A DNA stretch of 64,000 bases from assembly GCF_012328925.1 (NCBI RefSeq), contig NZ_JAAXLS010000002.1, forward strand, positions 124,001 to 188,000, read 5' to 3'. The notes below the pieces were generated by a model, which had not been told where the DNA came from, made no database searches, and was given only the letters and a program-made list of their open reading frames with translations. Origin of the DNA: Amycolatopsis acididurans (GTDB lineage Bacteria > Actinomycetota > Actinomycetes > Mycobacteriales > Pseudonocardiaceae). The translations under genes were made by a program, and so were the position numbers. How positions within the stretch are numbered: position 1 is the first letter of the stretch; the number at the start of each line of letters is the position of its first letter. Of this stretch, positions 1 through 8,250 are shown in pieces.

Positions 1-1
1 C

Positions 2-886
2 CGGCAGGACGCCGACGGCGATCGCCGGGTGCTCGTCGTGGAGGGCCCGGAGACCAAGCTGCTCACGTTGCTGGTGCGCGAGTTCGTCGCCGACCTCGGC
101 GAGACCGACGACCCGGTGTACGTCGAGTCGGCCACCTCGCCCGACGAGGCGGTCGAGATGCTCGCCGCCCATCCGCACCACTGCGTGGTGCTGGACGCGA
201 GCCTGCCCGGCGCGGCCGCGCTGACCTTCCTGCAACGCGTCGCCGATGACGAGGACCCGCTGCAGGTGCCGGTGCTGGCCCATCCGACCCGGCGGCTGAG
301 CCCCGCGCAGGAACGGCTCATCGACGCGCACGCCAAACGGCATCTGGTGAACCTGCTGCCGTCGCTGGACGAGCTGCGCGAACAGTTCCTGCTGGTCCTC
401 GGGGACGGGCTGGAGGTCGAAGCGGCGCCGCTGGATCCCGCGCAGCTGGAGCCGGTGCCCGCCGAGGTCGTGGTCCCGGCGGGCGGCGAGAGTGGTGGTG
501 CTCCCGGGCTGTGTGGCCGCAAGGTGCTGCTCGTCGACGACGACGCGCGCAACGTGCTGGCGATCGCGGGAATGCTGGAGCTGCACGGCATGGCGGTCAG
601 CCACGCGGCCAACGGGCGCAAGGGCATCGAGGCGCTGCTGGCCAGCCCGGACGTGGACCTGATCCTGATGGACGTGATGATGCCGGAGATGGACGGCTAC
701 GCGACGACCGCCGCGATCCGGGAGATGCCGCGTTTCGACACGCTGCCGATCATCATGGTCACCGCGAAGGCGATGGCGGGGGACCGGGAGAAGAGTCTCG
801 CGTCCGGCGCCAGCGACTACGTGACCAAACCGGTCGACCCGGACGAGCTGCTCGCGTGCATTTCGCGGTGGCTGCCCGCCGCGTGA
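2..886 (+). CDS. Hybrid signalling protein, C-terminal receiver domains (5' truncated)
   Basis: The reading frame is open from the first bases of the window, so this is the tail of a longer protein. About 295 residues are visible. The first half looks like a degenerate receiver domain, with an acidic residue in LDASLP. The last 120 residues are a canonical CheY-like receiver: VDDD acidic pocket, phospho-acceptor Asp in LMDVMMPEMDGY, and conserved Lys in VTKPVD. In actinomycetes, tandem receivers at a C-terminus usually belong to very large HAMP-repeat hybrid histidine kinases. That identity is inferred, because the kinase core lies outside the window. It converges with the thiolase gene. Confidence 0.8.
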   Translation, partial: RQDADGDRRVLVVEGPETKLLTLLVREFVADLGETDDPVYVESATSPDEAVEMLAAHPHHCVVLDASLPGAAALTFLQRVADDEDPLQVPVLAHPTRRLSPAQERLIDAHAKRHLVNLLPSLDELREQFLLVLGDGLEVEAAPLDPAQLEPVPAEVVVPAGGESGGAPGLCGRKVLLVDDDARNVLAIAGMLELHGMAVSHAANGRKGIEALLASPDVDLILMDVMMPEMDGYATTAAIREMPRFDTLPIIMVTAKAMAGDREKSLASGASDYVTKPVDPDELLACISRWLPAA

Positions 887-904
887 GCTCAGGCGGCGGG
901 CAGC
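871..904. terminator. Hairpin between convergent genes
   Basis: A 10-bp perfect inverted repeat (GCTGCCCGCC and its complement) with a 14-nt loop spans the stop codon of the receiver protein and the gap before the thiolase stop. No U-tract follows. A bidirectional terminator is plausible but unproven. Confidence 0.4.
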
Positions 905-910
905 CCGGTC

Positions 911-2053
911 TCAGAGCAGTTCGAGGATGGTGGCGTTGGCCTGTCCGCCGCCCTCGCACATCGTCTGCAGGCCGTAGCGGATGCCGGACGCGCGCATCTG
1001 GTGCACTAGTGTGGTCATGATGCGCGCGCCGCTGCCGCCCAGTGGATGGCCCAGCGCGATCGCGCCGCCGTGCGGGTTCAGCGCCTTGGCGTCGGCACCG
1101 GTCTCGGCGAGCCAGGCCAGCGGCACCGGCGCGAACGCCTCGTTGACCTCGAACACGCCGATGTCCGAAGCGGACAGACCGCTGCGGCGCAAAGCCTTGT
1201 GGGTCGCCGGAATCGGCGCGGTCAGCATGATCACCGGATCGTCACCGGCCAGCACCGCGGTGTGGACCCGCGCGATCGGGCGCAGGCCCAGTTCGGCCGC
1301 CTTCTCGCTGGTCGTCATCAGCAGCGCGGCCGCGCCGTCACTGATCTGCGAGCTGTTGCCCGCGGTGATCACGCCGTCCTCGCGGAAGGCCGGTTTGAGG
1401 CCCGCCATCTTCTCCACCGTGCCCCCGCGCCGGACGCCCTCGTCGGCGGCGACCACGCCGTCCGGTGTGGTGATGGGCAGGATCTCGTCGTCGAAGGCCC
1501 CCGAGTCCTGGGCCGCGGCGGCCTTCTGGTGCGAGGCGAGGCTGAACTCGTCCAGCTGGGTGCGGCTGAAACCCCAGCGCTCGGCGATCATCTCGGCGCC
1601 GATGCCCTGGTTGGGCCGGACGCCGTCGTAGCGGGCGAGGTAGCGCTCACCGAGCGGGTTGGCGCCCTGCGACGAGAAGCCCATCGGCACCCGGCTCATC
1701 GATTCGACACCGCCCGCGACCACCACGTCGTACTGGCCCGCGATCAGTCCCGCCGCCGCGAAGTGCACGGACTGCTGCGACGAGCCGCACTGCCGGTCCA
1801 CGGTGACGCCGGTGACCGACTCCGGCCAGCCCGCGGCCAGCAGCGCGGTGCGCGCGATGTCGCCGGTCTGCTCGCCCGCCTGGCTCACACAGCCCCAGAT
1901 CACGTCGTCGACCTGTGCCGGGTCGATGCCGGCGCGCTCGCCGAGCCCGCGCAGGACCTCGGCGGACAGATCGGCGGGGTGGACTCCGGACAGGCCGCCG
2001 TTGCGCTTGCCGACCGGGGTGCGCAGGGCTGCCACGATGACCGCGTCTCGCAC
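911..2053 (-). CDS. Acetyl-CoA acetyltransferase / thiolase
   Basis: Thiolase of 380 aa, the usual length. It condenses or cleaves acyl-CoA units in fatty-acid or polyketide-precursor metabolism in the cytoplasm. Visible signatures are the nucleophilic Cys (about residue 89) in DRQCGSSQQ, the NEAFA motif, the GHPLGGSGAR active-site His loop, and the second catalytic Cys in MCEGGGQA near the C-terminus. The GTG start at 2053 is preceded by GAGGAGG at good spacing and begins at the conserved RDAVIVAALRTP; longer in-frame starts lack a site. It is divergent from a TetR regulator that may control it. Whether it is biosynthetic or degradative cannot be told from sequence. Confidence 0.9.
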   Translation of the reverse strand: MRDAVIVAALRTPVGKRNGGLSGVHPADLSAEVLRGLGERAGIDPAQVDDVIWGCVSQAGEQTGDIARTALLAAGWPESVTGVTVDRQCGSSQQSVHFAAAGLIAGQYDVVVAGGVESMSRVPMGFSSQGANPLGERYLARYDGVRPNQGIGAEMIAERWGFSRTQLDEFSLASHQKAAAAQDSGAFDDEILPITTPDGVVAADEGVRRGGTVEKMAGLKPAFREDGVITAGNSSQISDGAAALLMTTSEKAAELGLRPIARVHTAVLAGDDPVIMLTAPIPATHKALRRSGLSASDIGVFEVNEAFAPVPLAWLAETGADAKALNPHGGAIALGHPLGGSGARIMTTLVHQMRASGIRYGLQTMCEGGGQANATILELL

Positions 2054-2153
2054 GGTTCCTCCTCGATGAGATGACGTTGTTCCGAGATTCCCAGGAAGCA
2101 CCGGCGGCAGTCAACACCGACTGTTTTGCGGCCGGGGGCGTTACGCTGACGCG

Positions 2154-2789
2154 GTGACCCGGACCCAGGCCGCGCCGCGCAGGCGCGATGAGCGCACCGC
2201 CGACAGCCGTGCGCTCATCATCGACGCGGCCGTGGAATGCCTCGTCGAACTGGGTTACGCGGGCGCTTCCACGCTGGCGATCCAGGCCAAGGCCGGGGTC
2301 TCCCGGGGCAGGCTGCTGCACCACTTCCCGTCGCGGGACGAACTGCTGGTGGCGGCCGCGCAGCATCTGGCGACCACACGGATCAAGGAGACCGAGGAGC
2401 GCGTCGCGGAACTGCTCGCCGACGAGCCGGAGGGGCCCGCGCGTGTCGACCGCTGCATCGAACTGCTGTGGCTGACCTTCCAGGAGCCGCATTTCTGGGC
2501 GGCCATCGAACTGTGGACCGCGGCACGCACCAACCGCACCCTCGCGACGGCCCTGCGCCCCGCGGAGCGGGCATTGCGGGACGCGATCCGCGCCGTGGGC
2601 AGCAGGCTGTGGGGGCCGACGGTGTGCGCGCACCCCCGCTACGAGGAGATGCGGGAGCTGCTGTTCACCAGCATGCGCGGCGCGGCGATGCCCTATGCGT
2701 TCGAGGAGCGCAACCCGGCGACCGATCCGCACGTCACGATCTGGAAAGCGACCGCGCACCGGATGTTGTACGGCGACGACGGCATGTGA
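2154..2789 (+). CDS. TetR family transcriptional regulator
   Basis: 211-aa repressor with an N-terminal TetR helix-turn-helix (about residues 20-65, including AGVSRGRLLHHFPSRDEL) and an all-helical ligand domain. Translation starts at a GTG. It is divergent from the thiolase gene with a gap of about 100 bp, so autoregulation and control of the thiolase is the simplest inference, with an acyl-CoA or related lipid as the likely effector type. Its stop overlaps or touches the start of the downstream MerR gene, so the two may be translationally coupled. Confidence 0.88.
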   Translation: MTRTQAAPRRRDERTADSRALIIDAAVECLVELGYAGASTLAIQAKAGVSRGRLLHHFPSRDELLVAAAQHLATTRIKETEERVAELLADEPEGPARVDRCIELLWLTFQEPHFWAAIELWTAARTNRTLATALRPAERALRDAIRAVGSRLWGPTVCAHPRYEEMRELLFTSMRGAAMPYAFEERNPATDPHVTIWKATAHRMLYGDDGM

Positions 2790-2791
2790 CG

Positions 2792-3640
2792 ATGAGGATC
2801 ATGCAGCGCGGGGAGCCGGAACCGGGAACCGTGTGGACCGCGGGACAGGTCGCGCGGCACCTGAAGATCGCGGAGTCGACCCTGCGGGCGTGGCATCGCA
2901 GGTACGGCGTCGGGCCGGACAATCCGCAGCCCGGGCGGTACCGCCGCTACACCGCCGACGACGTCATCCGGCTGCGCCGGATGCGGGACCTGATCGACAC
3001 CGGGATGCTGCCCTCGGAGGCGGCCAGATCCATCGACACCGAAGCCCGCCACGGCGGTTCACCGGGCGAGGACCTCGCCGAGACGCTCGCCGCGGCGCGG
3101 GCGCTGGACAGCGCCCGCTGCCTGCGCCTGGTCGAGCAGGCGCTGCGGCGGCAGGGTGTGGTCGAGACGTGGGAGCGGCTGTGCCGCCCGGCGCTGGTCA
3201 CGATCGACGCCGACCAGCGCGACGATCCGGACTGCGTGGACACCGAGCACGCGTTGTCGTGGGCGATTTCCGCGGCACTGCACCGCGTTCCGCATCCCGT
3301 CGGTGCGCCCGTGGTGCTACTCGCGTGCACCAGCACCGAACAGCACTGCCTCGCCCTCGAAGCGCTGGCCGCGGCGCTCGCCGAACGCGGCAGGCCGGCC
3401 CGGATGCTCGGCGCCGCGACCCCGACACAGAGCCTGGCGCGGGCGGTCGAATCGTCCCGTCCCGCCGATGTCGTGCTGTGGTCGCAACGCCCGGACACGG
3501 CACACCTCGACGCGATCAGGTCGCTGCGCCACCATCCGGTGCGCCGGATCACCGCCGGCCCCGGCTGGCCCTCGCGACGGCCGTCGGGCACCGAGCACGT
3601 CGCGAGCCTGAACGAGGCGCTGACGGCGCTGACGCGCTGA
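2792..3640 (+). CDS. MerR family regulator with B12-binding-like C-terminal domain
   Basis: 282-aa protein. Residues about 10-80 are a MerR winged helix (TAGQVARHLKIAESTLRAWH, then RRYTADDVIRLRRM). The C-terminal half resembles the four-helix plus Rossmann B12-binding module of LitR/CarH regulators (VVLLACTSTEQHCLALEALA). The DxHxxG cobalamin motif is absent, so B12 binding is doubtful. A GTG at 2786 overlapping the TetR stop is an alternative start. CarH/LitR proteins are light or cobalamin regulators; whether this one senses anything is unknown. It sits between TetR and thioredoxin genes. Confidence 0.82.
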   Translation: MRIMQRGEPEPGTVWTAGQVARHLKIAESTLRAWHRRYGVGPDNPQPGRYRRYTADDVIRLRRMRDLIDTGMLPSEAARSIDTEARHGGSPGEDLAETLAAARALDSARCLRLVEQALRRQGVVETWERLCRPALVTIDADQRDDPDCVDTEHALSWAISAALHRVPHPVGAPVVLLACTSTEQHCLALEALAAALAERGRPARMLGAATPTQSLARAVESSRPADVVLWSQRPDTAHLDAIRSLRHHPVRRITAGPGWPSRRPSGTEHVASLNEALTALTR

Positions 3641-3708
3641 CCCGCGCGGAATTCGGACGCCGCGGCACACGTTGTGCGGGTGACAGGCACCAAGAAGAGG
3701 GAGACCCC

Positions 3709-4080
3709 ATGGCGACGGTCGAGCTGACCAAGGACAACTTCAACGACACGGTGGACCAGCAGGGCATGGTGCTGGTCGACTTCTGGGCGTCCTGGTGCGG
3801 CCCCTGCCGGATGTTCGCCCCGGTGTTCGAGTCGGCCTCGGAACGGCACGACGACGTGGTGTTCGGCAAGGTCGACACCGAGGCCGAGCAGGAACTGGCC
3901 GGCGCGTTCGGCATCTCCTCGATCCCCACGCTGATGGTCGTCCGCGACGGCGTCGTGGTGTACGCGCAGCCGGGCGCGCTGCCCGAGCAGGCGCTGGAGG
4001 AGCTGATCGGCAAGGCCCGCGACCTCGACATGGACCAGGTGCGGCACCAGATCCAGGAGCAGCAGTCCTCAGCCCAGTGA
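3709..4080 (+). CDS. trxA: Thioredoxin
   Basis: 123-aa cytosolic thioredoxin, a general protein disulfide reductase that works with thioredoxin reductase. The redox site is WASWCGPCRMF (about residues 26-36) and the cis-Pro loop is SIPTLMV. The C-terminus carries about 15 extra residues (MDQVRHQIQEQQ) beyond the minimal fold. The ATG at 3709 follows the purine-rich site AAGAAGAGGGAG. Its last 12 bp overlap the 3' end of the convergent acyl-CoA ligase gene. Confidence 0.93.
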   Translation: MATVELTKDNFNDTVDQQGMVLVDFWASWCGPCRMFAPVFESASERHDDVVFGKVDTEAEQELAGAFGISSIPTLMVVRDGVVVYAQPGALPEQALEELIGKARDLDMDQVRHQIQEQQSSAQ

Positions 4081-5571
4081 CCGCTTGAGGATCTTGCCGG
4101 TGGCGGTCATCGGCAGTGCGTCGCGGACCTCGATCCGGCGCGGGTACTTGTACTCCGCGAGACGTTCCCGGGCCCAGGCGGCCAGTCCGGCCGGGTCGAT
4201 CTCGTGCCCGGTACGCGGCACGACATAGGCGACGACCTCCTGGCCGAGCCGTTCGTGCGGCTCGCCGACCACGGCGCAGAACGCGACCGACGGGTGGGCC
4301 AGCAGCACCTGCTCGACCTCGGCCGGATAGACGTTGTAGCCGCCCCGCAGGATCAGGTCCTTGACCCGGTCCACGACGTAGAGGTACCCGTCCTCGTCGA
4401 ACCGGCCCAGGTCACCGGTGTGGAACCAGCCGTCCCGGATCGCCTCCGCGGTGGCCTCCGGCCGGTTGAAGTAGCCCTGCATCACGCAGTGGCCGCGGAT
4501 CACGATCTCGCCGACGCTCCCGGCCGGCAGCGGTTTGTCGTTGCGGTCGAAGATCTCGATGTCCACGCCCCACACGGGTTTGCCGACCGACGCCGGGCGG
4601 ATCGGCTCGTCCCAGGGACTGAAGGTGACCGTCGGGCTGGTTTCGGACAGGCCGTAGCCCTGGCGGACCTCCACGCCCGACAGCTCGGCGAACCGTTCGA
4701 ACAGCGGCACCGGTAGCGGCGCGCCGCCCGAGGTCACCACGCGCAGCGTCTTGCCTGCCTCGCGCAACCGGGTGCCTTCCGGATCGACCTGCAGGAACGC
4801 CTGGAACATCGAGGGCACGCCGGAAAACAGCGACACGCGGTGCTCCAGCAACAGGTCCAGCGCGGTGTCCGGATCGAACCGGGGGAGCAGCACCAGGGTG
4901 CCGCCGCCGTAGATGTTGCCGTTCATCACCGAGGTCTGGCCGAAGACGTGGTACAGCGGCAGCGCCACGAGGACGACGTCGTGGTCGGCCTTGGGGACCA
5001 GTTGCTCCTTCGTGCGGGCGTTGAGCAGCAGGCTGACGTGCGTGAGCGCCGCGCCCTTGGGCAGTCCCGTCGTGCCGCTGGTGTAGATGATCACGGCGGT
5101 GTCCTCGGCGCCGGTCTGCTCGGTCTCCGCTTCGCCGGAGTACGGGGCGAGCAGCTCGTCCAGCTCGCCGATGCCGAGCACGCGCCGGACGCTGTCCACT
5201 TCGGCCGCGGCGGCGCGCGCGTTCTCCAGCACCGGCAACTGGTCGTTGCCTTCCCAGGCGAAGACCGCGACCGCACCACAGTCGCCGAAGATGAAGCTCA
5301 GCTCGCGCTGCTTGAGCAGCGGGTTGAGCGGCACGACCACCGCTCCCGCCTTGAGCAGTCCGAAGTAGATCACCGGGAACGCGGGAAGGTTCGGGCAGAT
5401 CAGCGCCACGCGGTCACCGCGCCGCACGCCCCGTTCACGCATCGCCTGCGCGACCTTGCCGGAGCTCGCGTCGAGTTCGGCGTAGGTCGTGGTCTCTCCG
5501 CCGCAGACGAGGGCCGCGCGGTCCGGCAGCGTGCGGGCCGTGGACTCCAGCAGCACGGACAGATTGAGCAT
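4069..5571 (-). CDS. Long-chain fatty-acid-CoA ligase (AMP-forming)
   Basis: 500-aa member of the ANL adenylate-forming family. It activates a fatty or carboxylic acid with ATP to an acyl-AMP and then to an acyl-CoA thioester. Core motifs are P-loop TSGTTGLPKG, YGLSET, TGDLGRFDEDGYLYVVDR, and the catalytic Lys near the end in MTATGKILKRSL. The chosen start begins MLNLSVLLE with AGGGAAG upstream; a start seven codons earlier is possible. It is divergent from a TetR gene, a common lipid-metabolism arrangement. Chain-length preference cannot be read from sequence. Confidence 0.9.
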   Translation of the reverse strand: MLNLSVLLESTARTLPDRAALVCGGETTTYAELDASSGKVAQAMRERGVRRGDRVALICPNLPAFPVIYFGLLKAGAVVVPLNPLLKQRELSFIFGDCGAVAVFAWEGNDQLPVLENARAAAAEVDSVRRVLGIGELDELLAPYSGEAETEQTGAEDTAVIIYTSGTTGLPKGAALTHVSLLLNARTKEQLVPKADHDVVLVALPLYHVFGQTSVMNGNIYGGGTLVLLPRFDPDTALDLLLEHRVSLFSGVPSMFQAFLQVDPEGTRLREAGKTLRVVTSGGAPLPVPLFERFAELSGVEVRQGYGLSETSPTVTFSPWDEPIRPASVGKPVWGVDIEIFDRNDKPLPAGSVGEIVIRGHCVMQGYFNRPEATAEAIRDGWFHTGDLGRFDEDGYLYVVDRVKDLILRGGYNVYPAEVEQVLLAHPSVAFCAVVGEPHERLGQEVVAYVVPRTGHEIDPAGLAAWARERLAEYKYPRRIEVRDALPMTATGKILKRSLG

Positions 5572-5740
5572 GCGGCTTCCCTTCGTCGGCATCGGCGTCG
5601 ATCTTCATTTTAGAACGCGATTCGGTTTCGGTGTCCACATGGTTCGCCGGGTGACCCGGATCTTTCGGACATTGCCGAATTTGATTCTGTTTTGGTGCGA
5701 AGCCTGGGTGGGCACGGCCCGGTACGGCAGAATTCAGGGC

Positions 5741-6328
5741 ATGACGGAGACGACCGGCAGCAGGCGGGCCCAGGTCACGCGTGCGGCGCTGCTGGAGGCG
5801 GCCCGCGAGGTGTTCGCCGTCGCCGGGTACGACGGCGCGAGCATGGTGGACATCGCACATCGCGCCGGTGCCAGCATCGGCAGCCTGTACCACCATTTCG
5901 CGGCCAAGTCCGATCTCTACACCACGCTCTACAACGAATACCACCTGCGCCAGCAGCACCGCGCCGCGCAGGCCTTCCGCACCGCGCTGGCGGCGGGGGA
6001 GCAGGACGCGCTGCGGCTGTTCGTGGTCGGCACCCGCGCGTATCTGGAGGGCTGCTGGCAGGAACGCAAGCTCGCGGCGGTGTTCCTGTCCGGCAGCGGC
6101 CCCGCCGGGTTCGGCATCATCACCCGCGAACGCTTCGGCGACTGGCTGCACGCCAACGCGACACTGGTGAACGGGCACGACCGGCCGCTGTCCGATGTTC
6201 TCGTGCTGTGCCTGACCGCGATGGCCACCGAGGCGGGCCGCGAGGTGGCCGCGGCGAGCACGAAGGCCGACGCCCGCACCGTCATCGACGAGGTGCTCGA
6301 ACTCATGGGCCGGCTCTATCCGGCGTGA
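5741..6328 (+). CDS. TetR family transcriptional regulator
   Basis: 195-aa TetR protein. The HTH (about residues 15-60) contains YDGASMVDIAHRAGASIGSLYHHF, followed by a helical effector domain. The ATG start at 5741 fits the family N-terminus better than upstream in-frame starts, which would run through the promoter gap. It is divergent from the acyl-CoA ligase gene, separated by about 170 bp of relatively AT-rich sequence that should hold both promoters. It probably represses the ligase and itself; the ligand is unknown. Confidence 0.87.
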   Translation: MTETTGSRRAQVTRAALLEAAREVFAVAGYDGASMVDIAHRAGASIGSLYHHFAAKSDLYTTLYNEYHLRQQHRAAQAFRTALAAGEQDALRLFVVGTRAYLEGCWQERKLAAVFLSGSGPAGFGIITRERFGDWLHANATLVNGHDRPLSDVLVLCLTAMATEAGREVAAASTKADARTVIDEVLELMGRLYPA

Positions 6329-6357
6329 GGTCTGTGGTCCGAAGTCCTCGGGAGGTG

Positions 6358-6371
6358 GGGACTTTCAGCCG
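6358..6371 (+). promoter_or_regulatory. DosR-box-like motif
   Basis: The 14-mer GGGACTTTCAGCCG matches 10 of 14 positions of the mycobacterial DosR half-palindrome core GGGACTWWAGTCCC. It lies about 210 bp upstream of the metallo-beta-lactamase gene and ahead of its structured leader. It is assigned by eye only. Confidence 0.3.
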
Positions 6372-6528
6372 TATGCGTGCTGCGCCGGACCGCCCACACT
6401 GGACTGTGCGTGGCGGTGCTCGGGGTATCTGCCACGGCGGGGAGCGGGTGGTATCAATCGGGGACACCGCTCGCACCGGAGCGTCCGCTACGGCCGGTCG
6501 GGGCAAACTGTCCGCTCGGAGGCTCCAG

Positions 6529-6568
6529 GACGGGGCAGCCGGTTTCCGTCGGCTGCCCCGTCTCTTTT
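6529..6568 (+). terminator. Intrinsic terminator inside the leader of the hydrolase gene
   Basis: A perfect 12-bp stem (GACGGGGCAGCC and its complement, 10-nt loop) is followed directly by TCTTTT. It lies only 13 bp before the ATG of the metallo-beta-lactamase gene and well after the upstream TetR stop. Terminators of this quality are uncommon in such GC-rich DNA. The stretch before it (about 6380-6528) has further small hairpins, such as CGCTC/GAGCG at 6468-6483. It may be an attenuator or the end of a small RNA. Confidence 0.65.
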
Positions 6569-6580
6569 ACGGTGCTGCTC

Positions 6581-7489
6581 ATGGGTCCCGAAGACGCACG
6601 GCTGCAAGAAGTCGTCGATGGCGTGTACGCGTGGGTGCAACCGGACGGCACGTGGTGGGTCAACAACGCCGGTGTCGTGACCGGCGCGGGCGGCACACTG
6701 CTCGTCGACACATGCGCGACCGAAGACCGCACCCGCCGGTTCCTGGACGCTGTCGCCGGGATCAGCGACCGACCGCTCCGCTGGGCCGTCAACACCCACC
6801 AGCACGGCGACCACACCTACGGCAACTGCCTGCTGCCTGCCTCAACCGTGCTGATCGGGCACGAGGCGATGCGCGCGGGACTGGCCGCCGACCCGATCAT
6901 CCACGGCTGCCCGCCGTTCTGGTCGCCCGTCCCGGACTGGGGCGCGGTGACGCCGCGGGTGCCGGATGTGGTGCTGCGCGACGAACTCACGATCTTCGCG
7001 GGCGAGCGGCGAATCGAGCTGCGGCATCCCGGCTACGCGGCGCACACCCCCGGTGATGTGGTGGCGTGGCTGCCGGAGGAGCGGGTGCTGTTCACCGGGG
7101 ATCTGCTCTTCCACGGGCTGACTCCGCTGGTGTTCATGGGCTCGGTCGACGGGGCGCTGCGGTCGCTGGACTGGCTGGCCTCGTTCGAACCGGAGCACAT
7201 CGTGCCCGGCCACGGTCCGCTGCTGGGCGGGGCGGCGCTGCCGGACGTCCTCGGGCAGCACGAGCGGTACTACCGCCTGGTGCTGGACGCGGTGCGCGAC
7301 GGTCTCAGCCCGCTGGACGCGGCGACACGGACCGAGCTGGGCGAGTTCGCCGTCTGGGCGGACGCGGAACGCCTGGTGCTCAACCTGCACCGCGCCTACG
7401 CCGACCGCGACGGCGAGGACCTGGACCTGATCGCCGCCTTCACCGACGCCACCACCTGGAACGGCGGCCCGCTACCGACAAGCGTGTAG
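6581..7489 (+). CDS. MBL-fold metallo-hydrolase
   Basis: 302-aa metallo-beta-lactamase-fold protein with the full metal-binding set: THQHGDHTYGN (HxHxDH), GHEAM, HTPGD, the bridging Asp in FTGDLLFHG, and the His in VPGHGPLL. It belongs to the cyclase-like or SoxH-like hydrolase group. No substrate can be assigned; there is no signal peptide. Translation could start at ATG 6581 or an in-frame GTG at 6572; neither has a strong ribosome site. Transcription from upstream would have to pass the terminator at 6529-6568, which suggests conditional expression. It converges with the ParA-like gene, 8 bp apart. Confidence 0.85.
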   Translation: MGPEDARLQEVVDGVYAWVQPDGTWWVNNAGVVTGAGGTLLVDTCATEDRTRRFLDAVAGISDRPLRWAVNTHQHGDHTYGNCLLPASTVLIGHEAMRAGLAADPIIHGCPPFWSPVPDWGAVTPRVPDVVLRDELTIFAGERRIELRHPGYAAHTPGDVVAWLPEERVLFTGDLLFHGLTPLVFMGSVDGALRSLDWLASFEPEHIVPGHGPLLGGAALPDVLGQHERYYRLVLDAVRDGLSPLDAATRTELGEFAVWADAERLVLNLHRAYADRDGEDLDLIAAFTDATTWNGGPLPTSV

Positions 7490-7497
7490 CTCGCGGC

Positions 7498-8250
7498 TCA
7501 GCTGCCGAGAAGCCCGGCCACCTCGGCCCAGAGCGCGTCGTAAGCCCGCGCCGCGGAGCTGTGCGGGGCGTAGACCGCCAGCGGCGCCCGCTCCACGGCC
7601 ATCTGCTCGATCACCGACAGCGCCGGGATCGCCGTCGCACTGATGTCGTCGCGTTCGCCGGGCAGGGTGGCGATCAGGTTGCGGTGCAACGACTTGCGCC
7701 GGTCGGCCATCGAGAAGAAGCCGTGCACCCGCGGGCGGTGGCCGTTGAAACCCGCGAGGAAGTCCACCAGCTGCTCGAAGGTGCGTTGCGCCAGCACCGT
7801 CGGGATGATCGGCACGACCAGGACGTCCGCGGCGTGCAGCACGTTCTCCGACACCAGCGACAGGCTCGGCGGTGTGTCCAGAAAGACCACGTCGTACTCG
7901 CCGGACAGCTCGCGCAGCAGCTTCGACAGGGTCCGCACGGCCTTCTTCGCCCCGCCGCGGGCCAGATCGATGTCCATGTTGCGGTAGGTGAAGTCCGCGG
8001 GCAGCAGGTCCAGGTTGTCGAAATCGGTGGCCTTGAGCGCGGCGTCGACGGGCCGCTTGCCGCCGATCAGCTTCTCGCTGCCGCCCTTCACCCGCGGCTT
8101 CACCCGGAACAGGTAGGTCGCGGCACCCTGCGGGTCGAGGTCCCACAGCAGGGTGCGCCGCCCCGCCAGCGCCGACGCGTAGGCCAGGTTGACGGCCGCG
8201 GTGGTCTTGCCGACCCCGCCCTTGATGTTGTACGACGCGACGGTTTTCAC
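7498..8250 (-). CDS. ParA/MinD-type ATPase
   Basis: 250-aa deviant Walker ATPase: KGGVGKTTAAVNLA near residue 10, DLDPQGA (Walker A'/switch I region) and VFLDTPPSLS (Walker B). ParA-family ATPases position DNA or protein cargo. There is no ParB gene or parS-like cluster nearby, so a chromosome-partition role is unlikely. Its ATG overlaps the stop of the upstream CHAD gene by 4 bp, so the two are translationally coupled. A role in positioning polyphosphate-associated complexes is an inference from this partnership only. Confidence 0.87.
   Translation of the reverse strand: MKTVASYNIKGGVGKTTAAVNLAYASALAGRRTLLWDLDPQGAATYLFRVKPRVKGGSEKLIGGKRPVDAALKATDFDNLDLLPADFTYRNMDIDLARGGAKKAVRTLSKLLRELSGEYDVVFLDTPPSLSLVSENVLHAADVLVVPIIPTVLAQRTFEQLVDFLAGFNGHRPRVHGFFSMADRRKSLHRNLIATLPGERDDISATAIPALSVIEQMAVERAPLAVYAPHSSAARAYDALWAEVAGLLGS

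Noticed and set aside
1046-2074. Long open frame antisense to the thiolase
   Set aside because: Same antisense artefact; no ribosome site or domain.
6460-6568. Possible c-di-GMP (GEMM) riboswitch because of GGGGCAAAC and GGACG...AGCC segments
   Set aside because: The spacing and the GCAAAGCC core do not fit the class, and the P1 stem cannot be closed by eye. Kept only as an unclassified structured leader.
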